Assembly (NCBI GenBank): GCA_942159475.1
Contig: OW804099.1
Span: 9,935,954-9,999,953, forward strand
Direction: 5' to 3'
From: Sthenelais limicola
Taxonomy: Eukaryota > Annelida > Polychaeta > Phyllodocida > Sigalionidae
DNA length: 64,000 bases
Shown piece after piece: positions 10,761 through 22,251 of the stretch (position 1 is its first letter; each line of letters begins with the position of its first letter). The notes beneath the pieces were generated by a model, which saw only the letters and a list, made by a program, of their open reading frames with translations, had not been told where the DNA came from and made no database searches. Both the position numbers and the translations under genes were made by a program.

Positions 10761-11709
10761 CTCTCGACTCAGGCCTTGTTGGAGCCTGTAGTTGTACCTC
10801 ATGATGTATCTCCCCCTGCACCTCTTCCTGTACCTGTACCTGCTCCTGTGGTACCTTGGTATTTGTCTGCCTCCTTCCCTTGCATGGATTGTTTGTGAAG
10901 AGAGCATGCAGTTCTTGCCTAAACAATGTGCCACTGACTCCGTAAAAAACAATATTTATTATGTGGTTACACTTATGCAGGGTGTACAATGGTGTATTCA
11001 AGCCAAGATTCCACAAACTTGGCACAAAAATATCCAAAAGCATGGATATAAAATGAGGCAGTGTGAGGATAACAAATCCAAGGCTATTCACCAGAACCAT
11101 GACTGTCACGGTGCATGTGTGTCTCTCTGTTCTAACAATGGATTTAGTTTCCCGCAGCTTCACTATGATCAGTACAGCACAGGTGAGCACAATAGCAGAG
11201 GGAATAAACGAGTGAGTAATGGGAATAAGGAAATAATCAAAGGCAGTTGGTGTTGATCTATTACCATAGTCTGTCAGATACACTAGACTGTTAATGATGG
11301 CAGCAAGTATGTGTACACATATACAGATGACCCAAGCCTTCCTCTTGGTGAGCGGGGACCTGGCATGAAGTGGTCTCCACACTGCAATGCTTCTCTCTAC
11401 ACTCACACACACTATCATCCAGTTACTCACAAACATTGAATAGTACATCACAAAGTTACCAGGGACGTATAACGTATCAAAGGATAGTCCTCCATGTTCC
11501 TCTATAGCATCAATATTTAGCAGCAGCAAGGTTCTGAAAAAGCCACCTAGAAGCACAAAGATGTCTGCCACTGCGAGGTTCCTCAAGAAGATGGAGAGAC
11601 TGAGGTTGGAGAATGCAGGGCGAGAGAAGACGAGGAAGTTGATGATGTTTCCAGGCACGGCCAGTGTCACGCCCACCCACGTTACAGCATTGTCTACATA
11701 TCTAGCCAT
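10669..11709 (-). CDS. Rhodopsin-class GPCR, copy A
   Basis: A 346-residue seven-helix receptor at the plasma membrane; ligand unknown, peptide-receptor-like in overall pattern. Visible signatures: GN in TM1 (20-21), LAVAD in TM2 (45-49), ERS instead of DRY at the end of TM3 (105-107), W127 in TM4, P170 in TM5, LPHF in TM6 (217-220), NIVFY in place of NPxxY in TM7 (252-256). The usual TM3-ECL2 disulphide cysteines are not evident. The N-terminus is very short. Residues 281-346 are a Gln/Glu/Val-rich tail encoded by a 12-bp minisatellite and stopped by a TAG within the array. The ATG is preceded by a candidate 3' splice site (intron end near 11759). Copy B at 22252-23940 is a close paralogue. 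Confidence 0.85.
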   Translation of the reverse strand: MARYVDNAVTWVGVTLAVPGNIINFLVFSRPAFSNLSLSIFLRNLAVADIFVLLGGFFRTLLLLNIDAIEEHGGLSFDTLYVPGNFVMYYSMFVSNWMIVCVSVERSIAVWRPLHARSPLTKRKAWVICICVHILAAIINSLVYLTDYGNRSTPTAFDYFLIPITHSFIPSAIVLTCAVLIIVKLRETKSIVRTERHTCTVTVMVLVNSLGFVILTLPHFISMLLDIFVPSLWNLGLNTPLYTLHKCNHIINIVFYGVSGTLFRQELHALFTNNPCKGRRQTNTKVPQEQVQVQEEVQGEIHHEVQLQAPTRPESRDVRETSQEEVQEGVQEGVQEEVQEVVQEEA

Positions 11710-11775
11710 CTTGTGACAAGTGCTGCTCTTAGGTGTTTTCCTATGCAGTGAAGAAGACCTACAGTGAAGAAGTAT

Positions 11776-13003
11776 AGTGAGACATGTTAAGGTGGAAATG
11801 TAGAACTATAGTGTGACATGTTAGGGTGGAAATGTAAAACTATAGGGAGACATGTTAGGGTGGAAATGTAGAACTATAGTGAGACATGTTAGGGTGGAAA
11901 TGTAGAACTATAGTGAGACATGTTAGGGTGGAAATGTAGAACTATAGTGAGACATGTTAGGGTGGAAATGTAGAACTATAGTGAGACATGTTAGGGTGGA
12001 AATGTAGAACTATAGGGAGACATGTTAGGGTGGAAATGTAGAACTATAGGGACTCATGTTAGGGTGGAAATGTAGAACTATAGGGAGACATGTTAGGGTG
12101 GAAATGTAGAACTATAGTGAGACATGTTAGGGTGGAAATGTAGAACTATAGTGAGACATGTTAAGGTGGAAATGTAGAACTATAGTGAGACATGTTAGGG
12201 TGGAAATGTAGAACTATAGGGAGACATGTTAGGGTGGAAATGTAGAACTATAGGGAGACATGTTAGGGTGGAAATGTAGAACTATAGTGAGACATGTTAG
12301 GGTGGAAATGTAGAACTATAGGGAGACATGTTAGGGTGGAAATGTAGAACTATAGGGAGACATGTTAGGGTGGAAATGTAGAACTATAGGGAGACATGTT
12401 AGGGTGGAGATGTAGAACTATAGTGAGACATGTTAGGGTGGAAATGTAGAACTATAGGGAGACATGTTAGGGTGGAAATGTAGAACTATAGTGAGACATG
12501 TTAGGGTGGAAATGTAGAAGTATAGTGAGACATGTTAGGGTGGAAATGTAGAAGTATAGTGAGACATGTTAGGGTGGAAATGTAGAACTATAGGGAGACA
12601 TGTTAGGGTGGAAATGTTGAACTATAGTGTGACATGTTAGGGTGGAAATGTAGAAGTATAGTGAGACATGTTAGGGTGGAAATGTAGAAGTATAGTGAGA
12701 CATGTTAGGGTGGAAATGTAGAAGTATAGGGAGACATGTTAGGGTGGAAATGTAGAAGTATAGTGAGACATGTTAGGGTGGAAATGTAGAACTATAGGGA
12801 GACATGTTAGGGTGGAAATGTAGAACTATAGGGAGACATGTTAGGGTGGAAATGTAGAAGTATAGGGAGACATGTTAGGGTGGAAATGTAGAACTATAGT
12901 GAGACATGTTAGGGTGGAAATGTAGAAGTATAGGGAGACATGTTAGGGTGGAAATGTAGAACTATAGTGAGACATGTTAGGGTGGAAATGTAGAACTATA
13001 GTA
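11776..13003. repeat. 34-bp minisatellite, ~36 units, carrying a branch-point-like motif
   Basis: The plus-strand unit is GTGAGACATGTTAGGGTGGA followed by AATGTAGAACTATA. Variation is mainly at two positions (GTGAG/GGGAG and GAACT/GAAGT), and variants occur in runs. On the transcribed minus strand each unit contains CCCTAAC, a branch-point consensus. Copy B has a single equivalent unit at about 23982-23998, placed about 30 nt before its splice acceptor. TTAGGG occurs once per 34 bp and is not a telomere tract. Confidence 0.95.
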
Positions 13004-13110
13004 TGATAGTTAGCACACTCATGAGCTATTAATTAATGTTTAGCCTGTGTGACCTATATAAAAATAATAAGAAGTGTGAATTCATTGTAATCCTTGATGA
13101 TCCTATACCT
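13004..13110. other. Single-copy spacer inside the copy A 5'UTR intron
   Basis: TATGATAGTTAGCACACTCA through GATCCTATACCTATATAATA aligns with 24019-24130 of copy B. This fixes the homology between the two arrays and shows that each array replaces one unit of the B intron. Confidence 0.7.
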
Positions 13111-14440
13111 ATATAATAGTACTTACCAAATATACTCTCTATACTCTCCCAATAGTACTTACCAAATATACTCTCTATACTCTCCCAATAGTACTTACCA
13201 AATATACTCTCTATACTCTCCCAATAGTACTTAACACATATACTCTCTATACTCTCCCAATAGTACTTACCATATATACTCTCTATACTCTCCCAATAGT
13301 ACTTACCACATATACTCTCTATACTCTCCCAATAGTACTTACCACATATACTCTCTATACTCTAGCAATAGTACTTACCACATATACTCTCTATACTCTC
13401 CCAATAGTACTTACCACATATACTCTCTATACTCTCCCAATAGTACTTACCACATATACTCTCTATACTCTCCCAATAGTACTTACCACATATACTCTCT
13501 ATACTCTCCCAATAGTACTTACCACATATACTCTCTATACTCTCCCAATAGTACTTACCACATATACTCTCTATACTCTCCCAATAGTACTTACCACATA
13601 TACTCTCTATACTCTCCCAATAGTACTTACCACATATACTCTCTATACTCTCCCTATAGTACTTAACACATATACTCTCTATACTCTCCCAATAGTACTT
13701 ACCACATATACTCTCTATACTCTCCCAATAGTACTTACCACATATACTCTCTATACTCTCCCTATAGTGCTTAACACATATACTCTCTATACTCTCCCAA
13801 TAGTACTTACCACATATACTCTCTATACTCTCCCAATAGTACTTACCACATATACTCTCTATACTCTCCCAATAGTACTTACCACATATACTCTCTATAC
13901 TCTCCCAATAGTACTTACCACATATACTCTCTATACTCTCCCTATAGTACTTAACACATATACTCTCTATACTCTCCCAATAGTACTTACCACATATACT
14001 CTCTATACTCTCCCAATAGTACTTACCACATATACTCTCTATACTCTCCCAATAGTACTTACCACATATACTCTCTATACTCTCCCAATAGTACTTACCA
14101 CATATACTCTCTATACTCTCCCTATAGTACTTACCACATATACTCTCTATACTCTCCCAATAGTACTTACCACATATACTCTCCCAATAGTACTTACCAC
14201 ATATACTCTCTATACTCACCCAATAGTACTTACACATAATTATACTCTCTATACTCTCCCAATAGTACTTACCACATATACTCTCTATACTCACCCAATA
14301 GTACTTACACATATACTCTCTATACTCTCCCAATAGTACTTACCACATATACTCTCTATACTCTCCCAATAGTACTTACACATATACTCTCTATACTCTC
14401 CCAATAGTACTTACCACATATACTCTCTATACTCACCTAT
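13111..14440. repeat. 36-bp minisatellite, ~37 units, carrying a 5' splice site
   Basis: The plus-strand unit is TAGTACTTACCACATATACT followed by CTCTATACTCTCCCAA. On the transcribed minus strand most units read TATGTG|GTAAGTACTA, a full GTAAGT donor. A minority (CTTAACACA on plus) lose it. The variant CCCTATAG units recur at intervals of about 3, 5 and 5 units, indicating block duplications. Copy B has one equivalent unit at about 24129-24165. Long open frames on both strands (323 and 189 codons) follow from the period being a multiple of three and are not genes. Confidence 0.95.
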
Positions 14441-15691
14441 TAGTAGTAAAAGCCACTTTTTGATGAGAGGAGAAGGTTTGGAGTCTGGTGTATTACTGAT
14501 GGTTGCAGTGAAAAAGCTATTACTATGGTCTCAGGGCCTGTTGCATAAACCTCATGTCAATGTTTCTTGCTAAGCTATTTTCCTTCCTGAATTATTTGTC
14601 CCTGCTTATCTGACAGGAGCTTTAGAGAAGGAATACGGCCATGCTGATCTAGCATCCTGGGTAGGATCAGGAGGTAGGCCGAGGACTATTTCCATACAAG
14701 ATCTACATATGTGGTCTGGTCTATGTGGTAAGGGACTCAAGTCACAAAGTCCATGAAAGGACAACAAACAAAGATAAATTCATTTGACTGAGTTTATTGG
14801 CTCAGAGACAGACGTGAATAATGTGTGCTTGAGTTGAACAACAGTAATATCTCCTACCGCTCTTCACTGCCACTGGATGGAGTGTTGGTTATAGTCTGTA
14901 GTGACAATGTTGTTACGCAGACCAACTAGACATGTATATTTCTGGTCATGGGCCCATAATATGTATTCCAAGGCTAGAGCCTATGACTGAGCAGCCCACT
15001 AAAGTACCAAGAATTATTAAACTATCATTTTCTCATAATGATCAACTTAATGTACATCAATATTTTGGACATTTAAGTCTAAAATTAACGGAGAAACACA
15101 GTCTGCATGATAAAAACAACAAGTACCTTTTACCATGCACTGGTCTAAGTCTTTTAGCATAAGTCCTTCAGAAAATCATGACTGACCGTCCCACTGACCC
15201 CAGGGAAGGACAAATTCCTTGCACCAGGGAGAGTGATCATAGACACTAATAGCATTTCAGATATTTACTACATTTCTTTATCACCAGATAATTCTCAGTT
15301 CTAAGTCAGTATCTTATTCAAATATACTGTTTGTGCAACCCTGACTAGGGAGGGCCAGGTTCCCTACACCTGGACCAAAAGCGCCCAAAAGATGGCAGCA
15401 CTAGTTGCCGTCTCGGGAACTCTCCTGAGATTTCGCGCAGGCGCGCCAGGCCCACAGGGTCGGGACAAGGTAGGAGAGAGCTTGCCGGTATAATGCATCT
15501 AACTTTTAAAAAACCCATGTGACAAGCTATTCCAGTCACGGAATCAGCATGCCCTTCCTATAATACTACTGTTCATATAAGGCCGTTGTCAACAGAGCTG
15601 TAGAATCAACGATTTCGGCCACTTTCCACCACTACGCATGGTTTGGCCCTACTCATATCACTAGCAAAGTTCAACCTCTCTGCTACTACCG

Positions 15692-15764
15692 ATTCCGTAG
15701 CTCAGTGGTTAGCACACTGGACTGTAGAGGAGAGGGTTGGTGGTTCGAACCTTGGTCAATTCTT
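15692..15764 (+). tRNA. tRNA-like sequence, degenerate or tRNA-derived SINE head
   Basis: An A box (TAGCTCAGTGGTTAGCAC) and a B box (GGTTCGAACCT) are correctly spaced, with a loop containing TGTAGA like tRNA-Tyr(GTA). However the D and anticodon stems do not pair well, so a working tRNA is unlikely. A 10-bp hairpin (GTCGCGTAGA / TCTACGCGAC) follows at about 15786-15820. Confidence 0.4.
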
Positions 15765-16509
15765 TATGTTATTTTTTTATCTCTAGGTCGCGTAGATGCT
15801 ATGTCATTCTACGCGACAGGTAGGGCGGATGGGTTTGATGAGTTGTGGTGATGGGAAAGGCAGGAGAAACAAAATATCCATATAATGCTTTAACCTGTGC
15901 CAACAATAAATACAAAAACGGCCTAAACATGTCTAAATTTACATTCGCAAGGCGCCGACTAGCAGCTGCCACTCACTGGACATGAGAAGCTTGGTTCAAT
16001 ACATTTGGTCACCATTCACCAGTTTGTCCACTCATCGCTGCCTTTTAAACACTTCTTTAATTATGGCCACTCTTTTCTTTTCTCATTCAATGGTAACTTA
16101 TTCCAAAGAATGGGACCAATTGTATGAGGTGATCTTAACTTTTTAGGGGCAGAGACAATCAGATTTATTGCTGCGGCTAGCTTGGTGTTTTGGGACATTT
16201 CTGGAACAAATCTGGGGACCTGAGATATAGTCCCACATATAGCACTACCACATGCTAATTGTGGTAATACACGAGTAAAACATATGCGTAAAACATATCC
16301 AGTTCTAGTTAACTATCCTACAATAATATCATATAATAGTCATATAGGGGTAATACACTTCAGACATTCTGCCTGACTCAATCATTTACTAAATTACCTA
16401 ATAGATGTATTATAACAGTGGATGTGAATAGTCCATAGATATAACTCATGGTGACACCACGAGTGCTAGTTAACTCCTCCCGTCCCACTGACCTCATTTG
16501 TGATTTGGC

Positions 16510-16620
16510 ACAGGAAAATGAGTCACAAAACGCAAAATAATGATAATTTTCAAATATTCTCCCACAAGGACCCTCGGTCATATTTGGGGTTGATTAGCGC
16601 TAGTGCTAGTAGCATGAATG
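16510..16620. mobile_element. MITE family 3 left-end fragment (in duplicated block, copy A)
   Basis: CAGGAAAATGAGTCACAAAA with a short interior. The same fragment is at 25439-25545 in copy B, so it was inserted and truncated before the cassette was duplicated. Confidence 0.5.
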
Positions 16621-16789
16621 CATGTATAATAAATTTAAAGCCTGTTGTAGAGATTTAAGAGCAATTTGCCCAGAGATTCCTATCAAGTTGGAAAGATGAA
16701 GTCAGAGATGGTTGATGTTCATCAGCTCGGCCCAGGCAAGGAGTGACTGAGACCTCACCCCAAGCTTTATTTACTTATACTTATTCTAC

Positions 16790-19436
16790 AATGTAGTTGT
16801 GTTGTGATTATTTATAGAAAGACATTTTTAGCAGACATGGACTGGACAAAACTATATTAAACCAGAGATGTCAATATCGGATGGGAAATAATTAACACAA
16901 ATATTCACACTATTCTGGACAGAATGTGCCCAATCAAAAATTTCAAAAAACTAAGGGTCACCCCAGCATGGTACGACAAATCAATCATTAAAAGTGGTAA
17001 AGAGAGGGACAGGGCGTTCAGAGTGGCAAAAAAGTCAGGGTTAGATTTAGATTGGCAGAGGGCCCGAAGTCATAGAACCAAAGTTAACACAAAAATTAAG
17101 ATGGCCAAAGAGAAATTTCTAAAGGGACAAATAAATGAAAACAGAAAAGATCCACACAAATTTTGGAATATAATAAAACCATTGGTCTCAGAAGGGAAAG
17201 TAAAAATTATGAACGAAATTGTCATGGAACATAACGGTGTAAAACAGAAAGGGAAGGAAGCGAGTGAAGTACTAAATAACTTCTTCGTCAATATTGGTCC
17301 CGAACTCGTGGGGAAAATAGAAAATGAGGGAGACAGAATGGACTTCCCTTTAAAAAACTTTACACAACCACGAAAGCCATTCACTTTCACTAAAATTGAC
17401 TGAGGTAGAGGTAGCCCTGATTCAGGTGGGCAACTTCAAGGCTTCGGGGATTGACTTTCTGCCAACAAAAATTTTAAAGCCATGCATGAAAGCCTTAAGC
17501 ACCCAGTTTGCATATCTATTTAACCTGAGTATAGAAAATGAAGCAATACCAGATGATTTCAAGAAAGCAAAAGTTACACCATTGTATAAAGAGGGGAACA
17601 AACACGACCCGGGTAACTATCGCCCAATATCCTGCATAAACCTGCCAGCAAAAATACTAGAAAGCTGTGTGCAAACACAACTTGCGCAATTCTTCGAAGC
17701 AAATAATCTATTAACAGAAAATCAATATGGATTTAGGAAAGAAAAATCGATTGTTGAAGCACATGACAAATTACTCGAAAAAATTTACCAAAGCATTAAC
17801 AACAAGAAAGCTACAGATCTCATTTTTTTAGACTTTAAAAAAGCCTTTGATACGGTTAACCATGAATTACTACTACAGAAACTTCAAAATTACGGCCTCG
17901 ATACAAACTCAATAGGCTGGTTTAAAAACTATTTGTCAGGAAGGTATCAGAGTGTTGTGGCGAATGGGTCTTGTTCCACTTTAAAACCAGTAACTTGTGG
18001 GGTACCTCAGGGCACGGCCCTGGGTCCTTTATTGTTTTGTATATATATAAACGATTTAGACAAAGTTGTAAAAGACAGCCATGTCCAGCTGTTTGCAGAC
18101 GTTACTGTGTTGTTTGCAGAAAGACCACTGAAGGCGAATAATATAGTCTCCCTTCAGAATGATTTGAACAGAATAGTAGAATGGTGTGCGAACAATAAAA
18201 TTTCACTAAACACAAAAAAATGTAAAAGTATGACCATCAGATCCAGAGAGGACCTGAGAAATACCACAAATTACCAAATAAAAGAGCAGAAGTTGGATAA
18301 TGTCTCGGCCTATAAATATTTAGGTATTGAAATTGACAAACAACTGAATTTTAACAAATTCTTGGTCAAAAAAATTAATACTGTAAGAACCAAAATAAGG
18401 GCCCTCTCCAAGCTATATAATATTTATAACAAAGAAACTCTAATACAAATTAATAAAACAAGGATACTCCCCATAATTGAATATGGGGACATATTCTACA
18501 GCTCAGCGGCCCAAACACATTTAAATGAATTACAAAGACTACAAAATTCTGCTTTTAAGATAGTTTTACACCTACCAAAACTCCACAGTACTAGTGATAT
18601 CCATATTAGAACAAAAATGCCAACTCTAAAAACAAGGAGAGAAAAACATATATTGGAGAGGGCTTTCATTCGGAAAATATAGATCGTAGACAAATTTGCT
18701 TACGAAGATTATCTAAAGGTAAGAAACTTGTAGTTCCACACCCAAAAAACGAACTGTTCAAAAGGTCTTATGTATATACGCTGCCCATCTTATGGAATAA
18801 CCTTGACCATAGTGTACAAAATATACCATCAAGAAAAGAGTTTAGAGGGTATTTAAAAAACAAGTATCACCTAGACTATGATCCATATTTAAAGTCAAAT
18901 GATGCTCTAGTAAAATGATTTGTTATATGTTTGTCATTGAAAAGGGAATATTATATAAATTAGGGGAGCTTAACTGGTTATGTACTACCAGGATGAAATT
19001 AAGATCGATATATCGATAGGGGGAATGGAGTCATAGAAAAAGGGATGGAATCATAGTAAAAAGGGAGGGGTAGGTGGGGGGAGGGGGGGGAAACTGTTGA
19101 TAAATATTATTTGTTATAAAGTCTGTTTAGTGATTGCTATTCCAATATGAAAACTTATCATCCAACACAGAACATTTTGAATGTCAAAAGAAAGCACATT
19201 ACGTACTCTAATAATATTTGTGAACCCAAAAAATCAATAGACTAAACTAATGTAAACATGTTAATTATAGATTACTGTTCATGTATTATGTGAAAATTTC
19301 AAAATGAAGTGTTATCAGTTGGCCAGCCAGGAAAACCTGCAAATGTGCAGAGGGCTTATACCTATTCAGTTAATGCTTCAATACTATGTAAATTGTAATA
19401 ACTTGATATTGAATAAAAGTTTTATATATATATATA
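16790..19436 (+). pseudogene. 5'-truncated, dead CR1/L2/Jockey-like LINE
   Basis: The reverse transcriptase part of a non-LTR retrotransposon. It starts inside ORF2 just before the RT domain (VNIGWEIINTN, then LDRMCPIKNFKK) and lacks the endonuclease. Three frames must be joined: one to about 17400, one from 17396 to 18682, and one from about 18670 to the TGA at 18916-18918. There is also an in-frame TAA near 16858. RT motif A is intact (FLDFKKAFDTVNH) and so is motif B (GVPQGTALGPLLF), but motif C reads FADV in place of [FY]ADD, losing a catalytic Asp. The C-terminal LW.NL motif (LPILWNNLDH) is present. A 3'UTR of about 0.5 kb ends near an AATAAA at 19413 and a TA run. It lies exactly at the end of homology between GPCR cassettes A and B. 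Confidence 0.85.
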
Positions 19437-20960
19437 GCCTATGTTCTTTCCATTGAGTTGATGAGCCAGCGTTGCACTTCTATGATATCGCCTCCGGATC
19501 TCTTCCGGACTTAAACACTACCAATATTCATTAAATGCGATTGTATAGGATACTTCTGCGAGAATATATTATGAATATAATAAGGATAGTGGAGGAAGAA
19601 CTAATCTCCGAGTCAAAGGTAAAGGCAATGTTTTAACATCACTCGGAGTTAAATAAGAATATAAAGAAAGTACATCTGCAATTCCAGTTTTATTCCTGCA
19701 ATCCTTGCTGAGGTTTGAGAGGTGTTTCCAAGCCTAACCGTACATAGGTCTGACAGCGACCTTATCATATCTTTACACAATACATCAAGGTATTTGAAAC
19801 ATGAACCATGATAAAAATGGAATAATCAAGAATATGTACCATATTCATATAATACAATACATAGAGTAAAGTTGATCATTAAAGACGGTTGATGTAAGGG
19901 GAGAAATCATTTAGGGGATATTCATCGATAATTAAATAATTATAATATCTCAGGAAATCAGCTGCTCTGGATGTGAAGACGCCCATGGCGACCGGAGGAA
20001 CTATTCTTCTTCCTGGAAGTATCCCGGAGATATCCCGGAGGTATCCCGGGGGTATTCCATGACTCCTTTAGAGGCTTTTAAAGATACTGACCGTAACAGT
20101 TGTGCAGTATTAAGGATACAAATACATTCAATTTAAACCTGCTTGACCTTCCTTGCGACTATACTGTCTCCAACTAAACGCATAAAAGGACAAAAGCTGC
20201 AATAGTATCTAGAGAACCAACCGTATCTTTTTGGCTGGATTTTCTTATCTTAGAACAATATAAAACAAGGAAAACTATAAATGATCTTTGAACTCCAAAT
20301 TGAGTTCCACTTTGAACTCCACTTGAATTTGCAAATATTGAAATTGGGTGAGCGAAATGTAGGTGTTATAAAAGTGAGTATAACAAAGTGTCACATATAT
20401 GTGTGACATGCACCCTGACCCTTAGGTAAGATTATGAATGCTTATCCCACATCATTTCTTATTCCAAACAACAACCCTTTAGTGTTGGTCTCATATACAA
20501 CATTAATATTAGACTTATGTCTATGAATAAGATATTGGAAGTGATGTGCATGATCACACGCCGTCCTTGATCACGCTTCTAATATAAGAGAGCCTTGAAT
20601 ATGAAGTGCATAGCGGCATTTGTCTGAATCTGAGCTTCGTTTTGATAATAAGCACTTCCCATTTAAATCAATTGGTACCAAATGTGGGGACATTGTACTA
20701 AACATATCCTTGCGTTTTGAAGGTTATGCTTTTGAGTACATTTAGTTATTGTACTGGTTATTGCATGCCCACCGTGAAATATCTTAAATAAACTTTTTAA
20801 AAACATAAGTATATCAAATAAAAAAGACTTCTTAGATTTATGTTTTAAATATTCTTGGATTATTAATAAACGTTTACCAATCAAAGCAAGCGTTCTCAGT
20901 CAATAATATTGTCAGTGATGTTCATGTCAAGGTTGAATCAGAAATTGTGCATTAAGTTAC
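19437..20960. other. Intergenic
   Basis: No gene recognised. A short tandem of TATCCCGGAG is at about 20022-20052. A weak family 3 MITE interior fragment lies near 20700-20810. Confidence 0.4.
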
Positions 20961-20969
20961 AACTAGATT

Positions 20970-21042
20970 TGTAGCATAACGGTTAGAGCACTCACTTCAC
21001 ATGTGAGAGCTTGGGCGTTTGAATCTAGGCTGTGTAGGCCAT
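20970..21042 (+). tRNA. tRNA-like sequence, Val(CAC)-like, probably degenerate
   Basis: An A-box-like TAGCATAACGGTTAGAGC is followed by a perfect anticodon stem-loop, CTCAC-TTCACAT-GTGAG (anticodon CAC), and a weak B box (GTTTGAATCT). The T stem and acceptor stem do not pair, so it is more likely a pseudo-tRNA or the head of a SINE than a working gene. Confidence 0.4.
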
Positions 21043-22251
21043 TTTGTTCATGATGCTAAATGTAGTATATCTCAGGACGCTAAACGTCACGCCGTAAATG
21101 TCACACATGTGACGTTTAATGTTTTTGGAAGACGGTAAAAGATGCTTAACATGACACCAAAAGAACGCATTAGGTCAGTTTGGGAGAACTGTCTCAGACA
21201 GAGAACAAGCACCTTTTTCCATGTAGAAACCTGTTATCGTTATTTGAATATCGAAATATAATATCAAAGCGAGCAATAGTACTGCAGGTTTTAAACCTAG
21301 GCAGTGATAGCATGACAAAAATAAAAACATTTTGTTAGAAACATAAGTATAGCGCTCTATCAGAAATCTGTTGGGTATTACATATTTATGCTTTCGTTCA
21401 AGTTATGAGGTTGGACAAACAATCAAACAAAGCGATCGGGTCAATCTACTGCACATATATGGAAGTCTGTACACAGATATGAAGAAAATACAAGTGTGCA
21501 ACAAACAGAGACAAAAAGAGGTTGCGCAAATGAAAAAAGGTATCAGATTGAAGAAATGCGGGTCATTCTTCGTAATATTTCAGGGTCAGTCGTTGAGCGA
21601 GAAATTAATCAACGCGACACACAGAGATGTATGTCTCAAGTCAGCAGACCCACTTAAAAGAGGCCGCTGTAATCATTTGCATTTATTTTTATACTAGACA
21701 GATTACAACGAGTACACAGGGCCTGGGCTGATTGGCTTGGCCTCTCTGGACCAATTAATTAACAGGTTAGATAAGAGATCCAATCAGCCACAGGATAACA
21801 ATGACAGGAAAAATATTAAAACAAGGTTCAGAGTGACCACTGCCACACTGACCAATCTCTTTGGGTGGTGACCAGGTCACATGGTTATCTCCCCTCCCCT
21901 CTCCCTCCCGCTCTTAATCAGTACCCCCTCCCCTGACCTTGCGGTCAGTCCCTTCCCTCCCTTCCCACATGATCAACTTTGAGATAACGGTCAGACCTGG
22001 ACATCACCTGTACCTTTGGACCTTTTAGTGATAAGCGATCCATGAGTGTTGTGGCAGTAAGAAAGTCTAGTGAGCCTTCTCGTCAGTAGGGGGGAGGGCG
22101 TGGCGAATGTGTGTCTGAATGATACTACTTCACTTAATAAATTAGACAACTTTATGTCTCAATTTTACAAGATGTTTTCCTAGTAATAAGTTTTCTATCA
22201 GGTTTTGCATATTATGGCAAGATGATTGACTTTACAGTGCACCTGCTCCTC
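21043..22251. other. Intergenic, 3' flank of GPCR copy B
   Basis: No gene recognised. A 108-codon frame at 21371-21697 (+) is Lys-rich at its centre and has no motif. A C-rich patch at 21890-21970 contains TTATCTCCCCTCCCC and could be regulatory, without further support. The 44-bp and 12-bp arrays found 3' of copy A are absent here. Confidence 0.4.

Larger units (their letters stand above)
11759..14440 (-). other. 5'UTR intron and donor region of GPCR copy A, swollen by two minisatellites
   Basis: By comparison with copy B (183-bp intron at 23956-24138), this holds the 5'UTR intron of copy A on the minus strand. The acceptor CACTGTAG lies at 11759, with a branch-like CTTAAC about 28 nt upstream in the last repeat unit. 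The branch-point segment is repeated across 11776-13003 and the donor segment across 13111-14440. The true donor cannot be chosen from sequence alone. The span between the acceptor and the candidate donors is about 1.4 to 2.7 kb. Confidence 0.6.
14441..16789. repeat. Upstream part of duplicated GPCR cassette, copy A side
   Basis: Matches 24150-25720 with gaps. Shared landmarks are GTCTCAGGGCCTGTTGCATA (14530 and 24222), TCTTTTAGCATAAGTCCT (about 15150 and 24810), TTTTGGGACATTTCT (about 16190 and 25097) and CACCCCAAGCTTTATTTACT (about 16757 and 25694). Homology stops where the LINE at 16790 begins. The A side has about 900 bp (15.2-16.15 kb) not seen in B, including a tRNA-like sequence. The 5' exon of the receptor transcript probably lies near 14450-14650. 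No other gene recognised. Confidence 0.7.

Noticed and set aside
11776..13003. Interstitial telomere tract because of repeated TTAGGG
   Set aside because: TTAGGG occurs once per 34-bp unit and never in tandem; it is better explained as the complement of the branch-like CCCTAA.
13362..14336. Long open frames on both strands (323 and 189 codons) that read as repeat proteins
   Set aside because: They lie wholly in the 36-bp array; its period is a multiple of three, so open frames persist by construction. No start context, domain or non-repeat sequence supports a protein.
17070..17390. 106-codon minus-strand frame
   Set aside because: Antisense to the LINE reverse transcriptase region; no motif.
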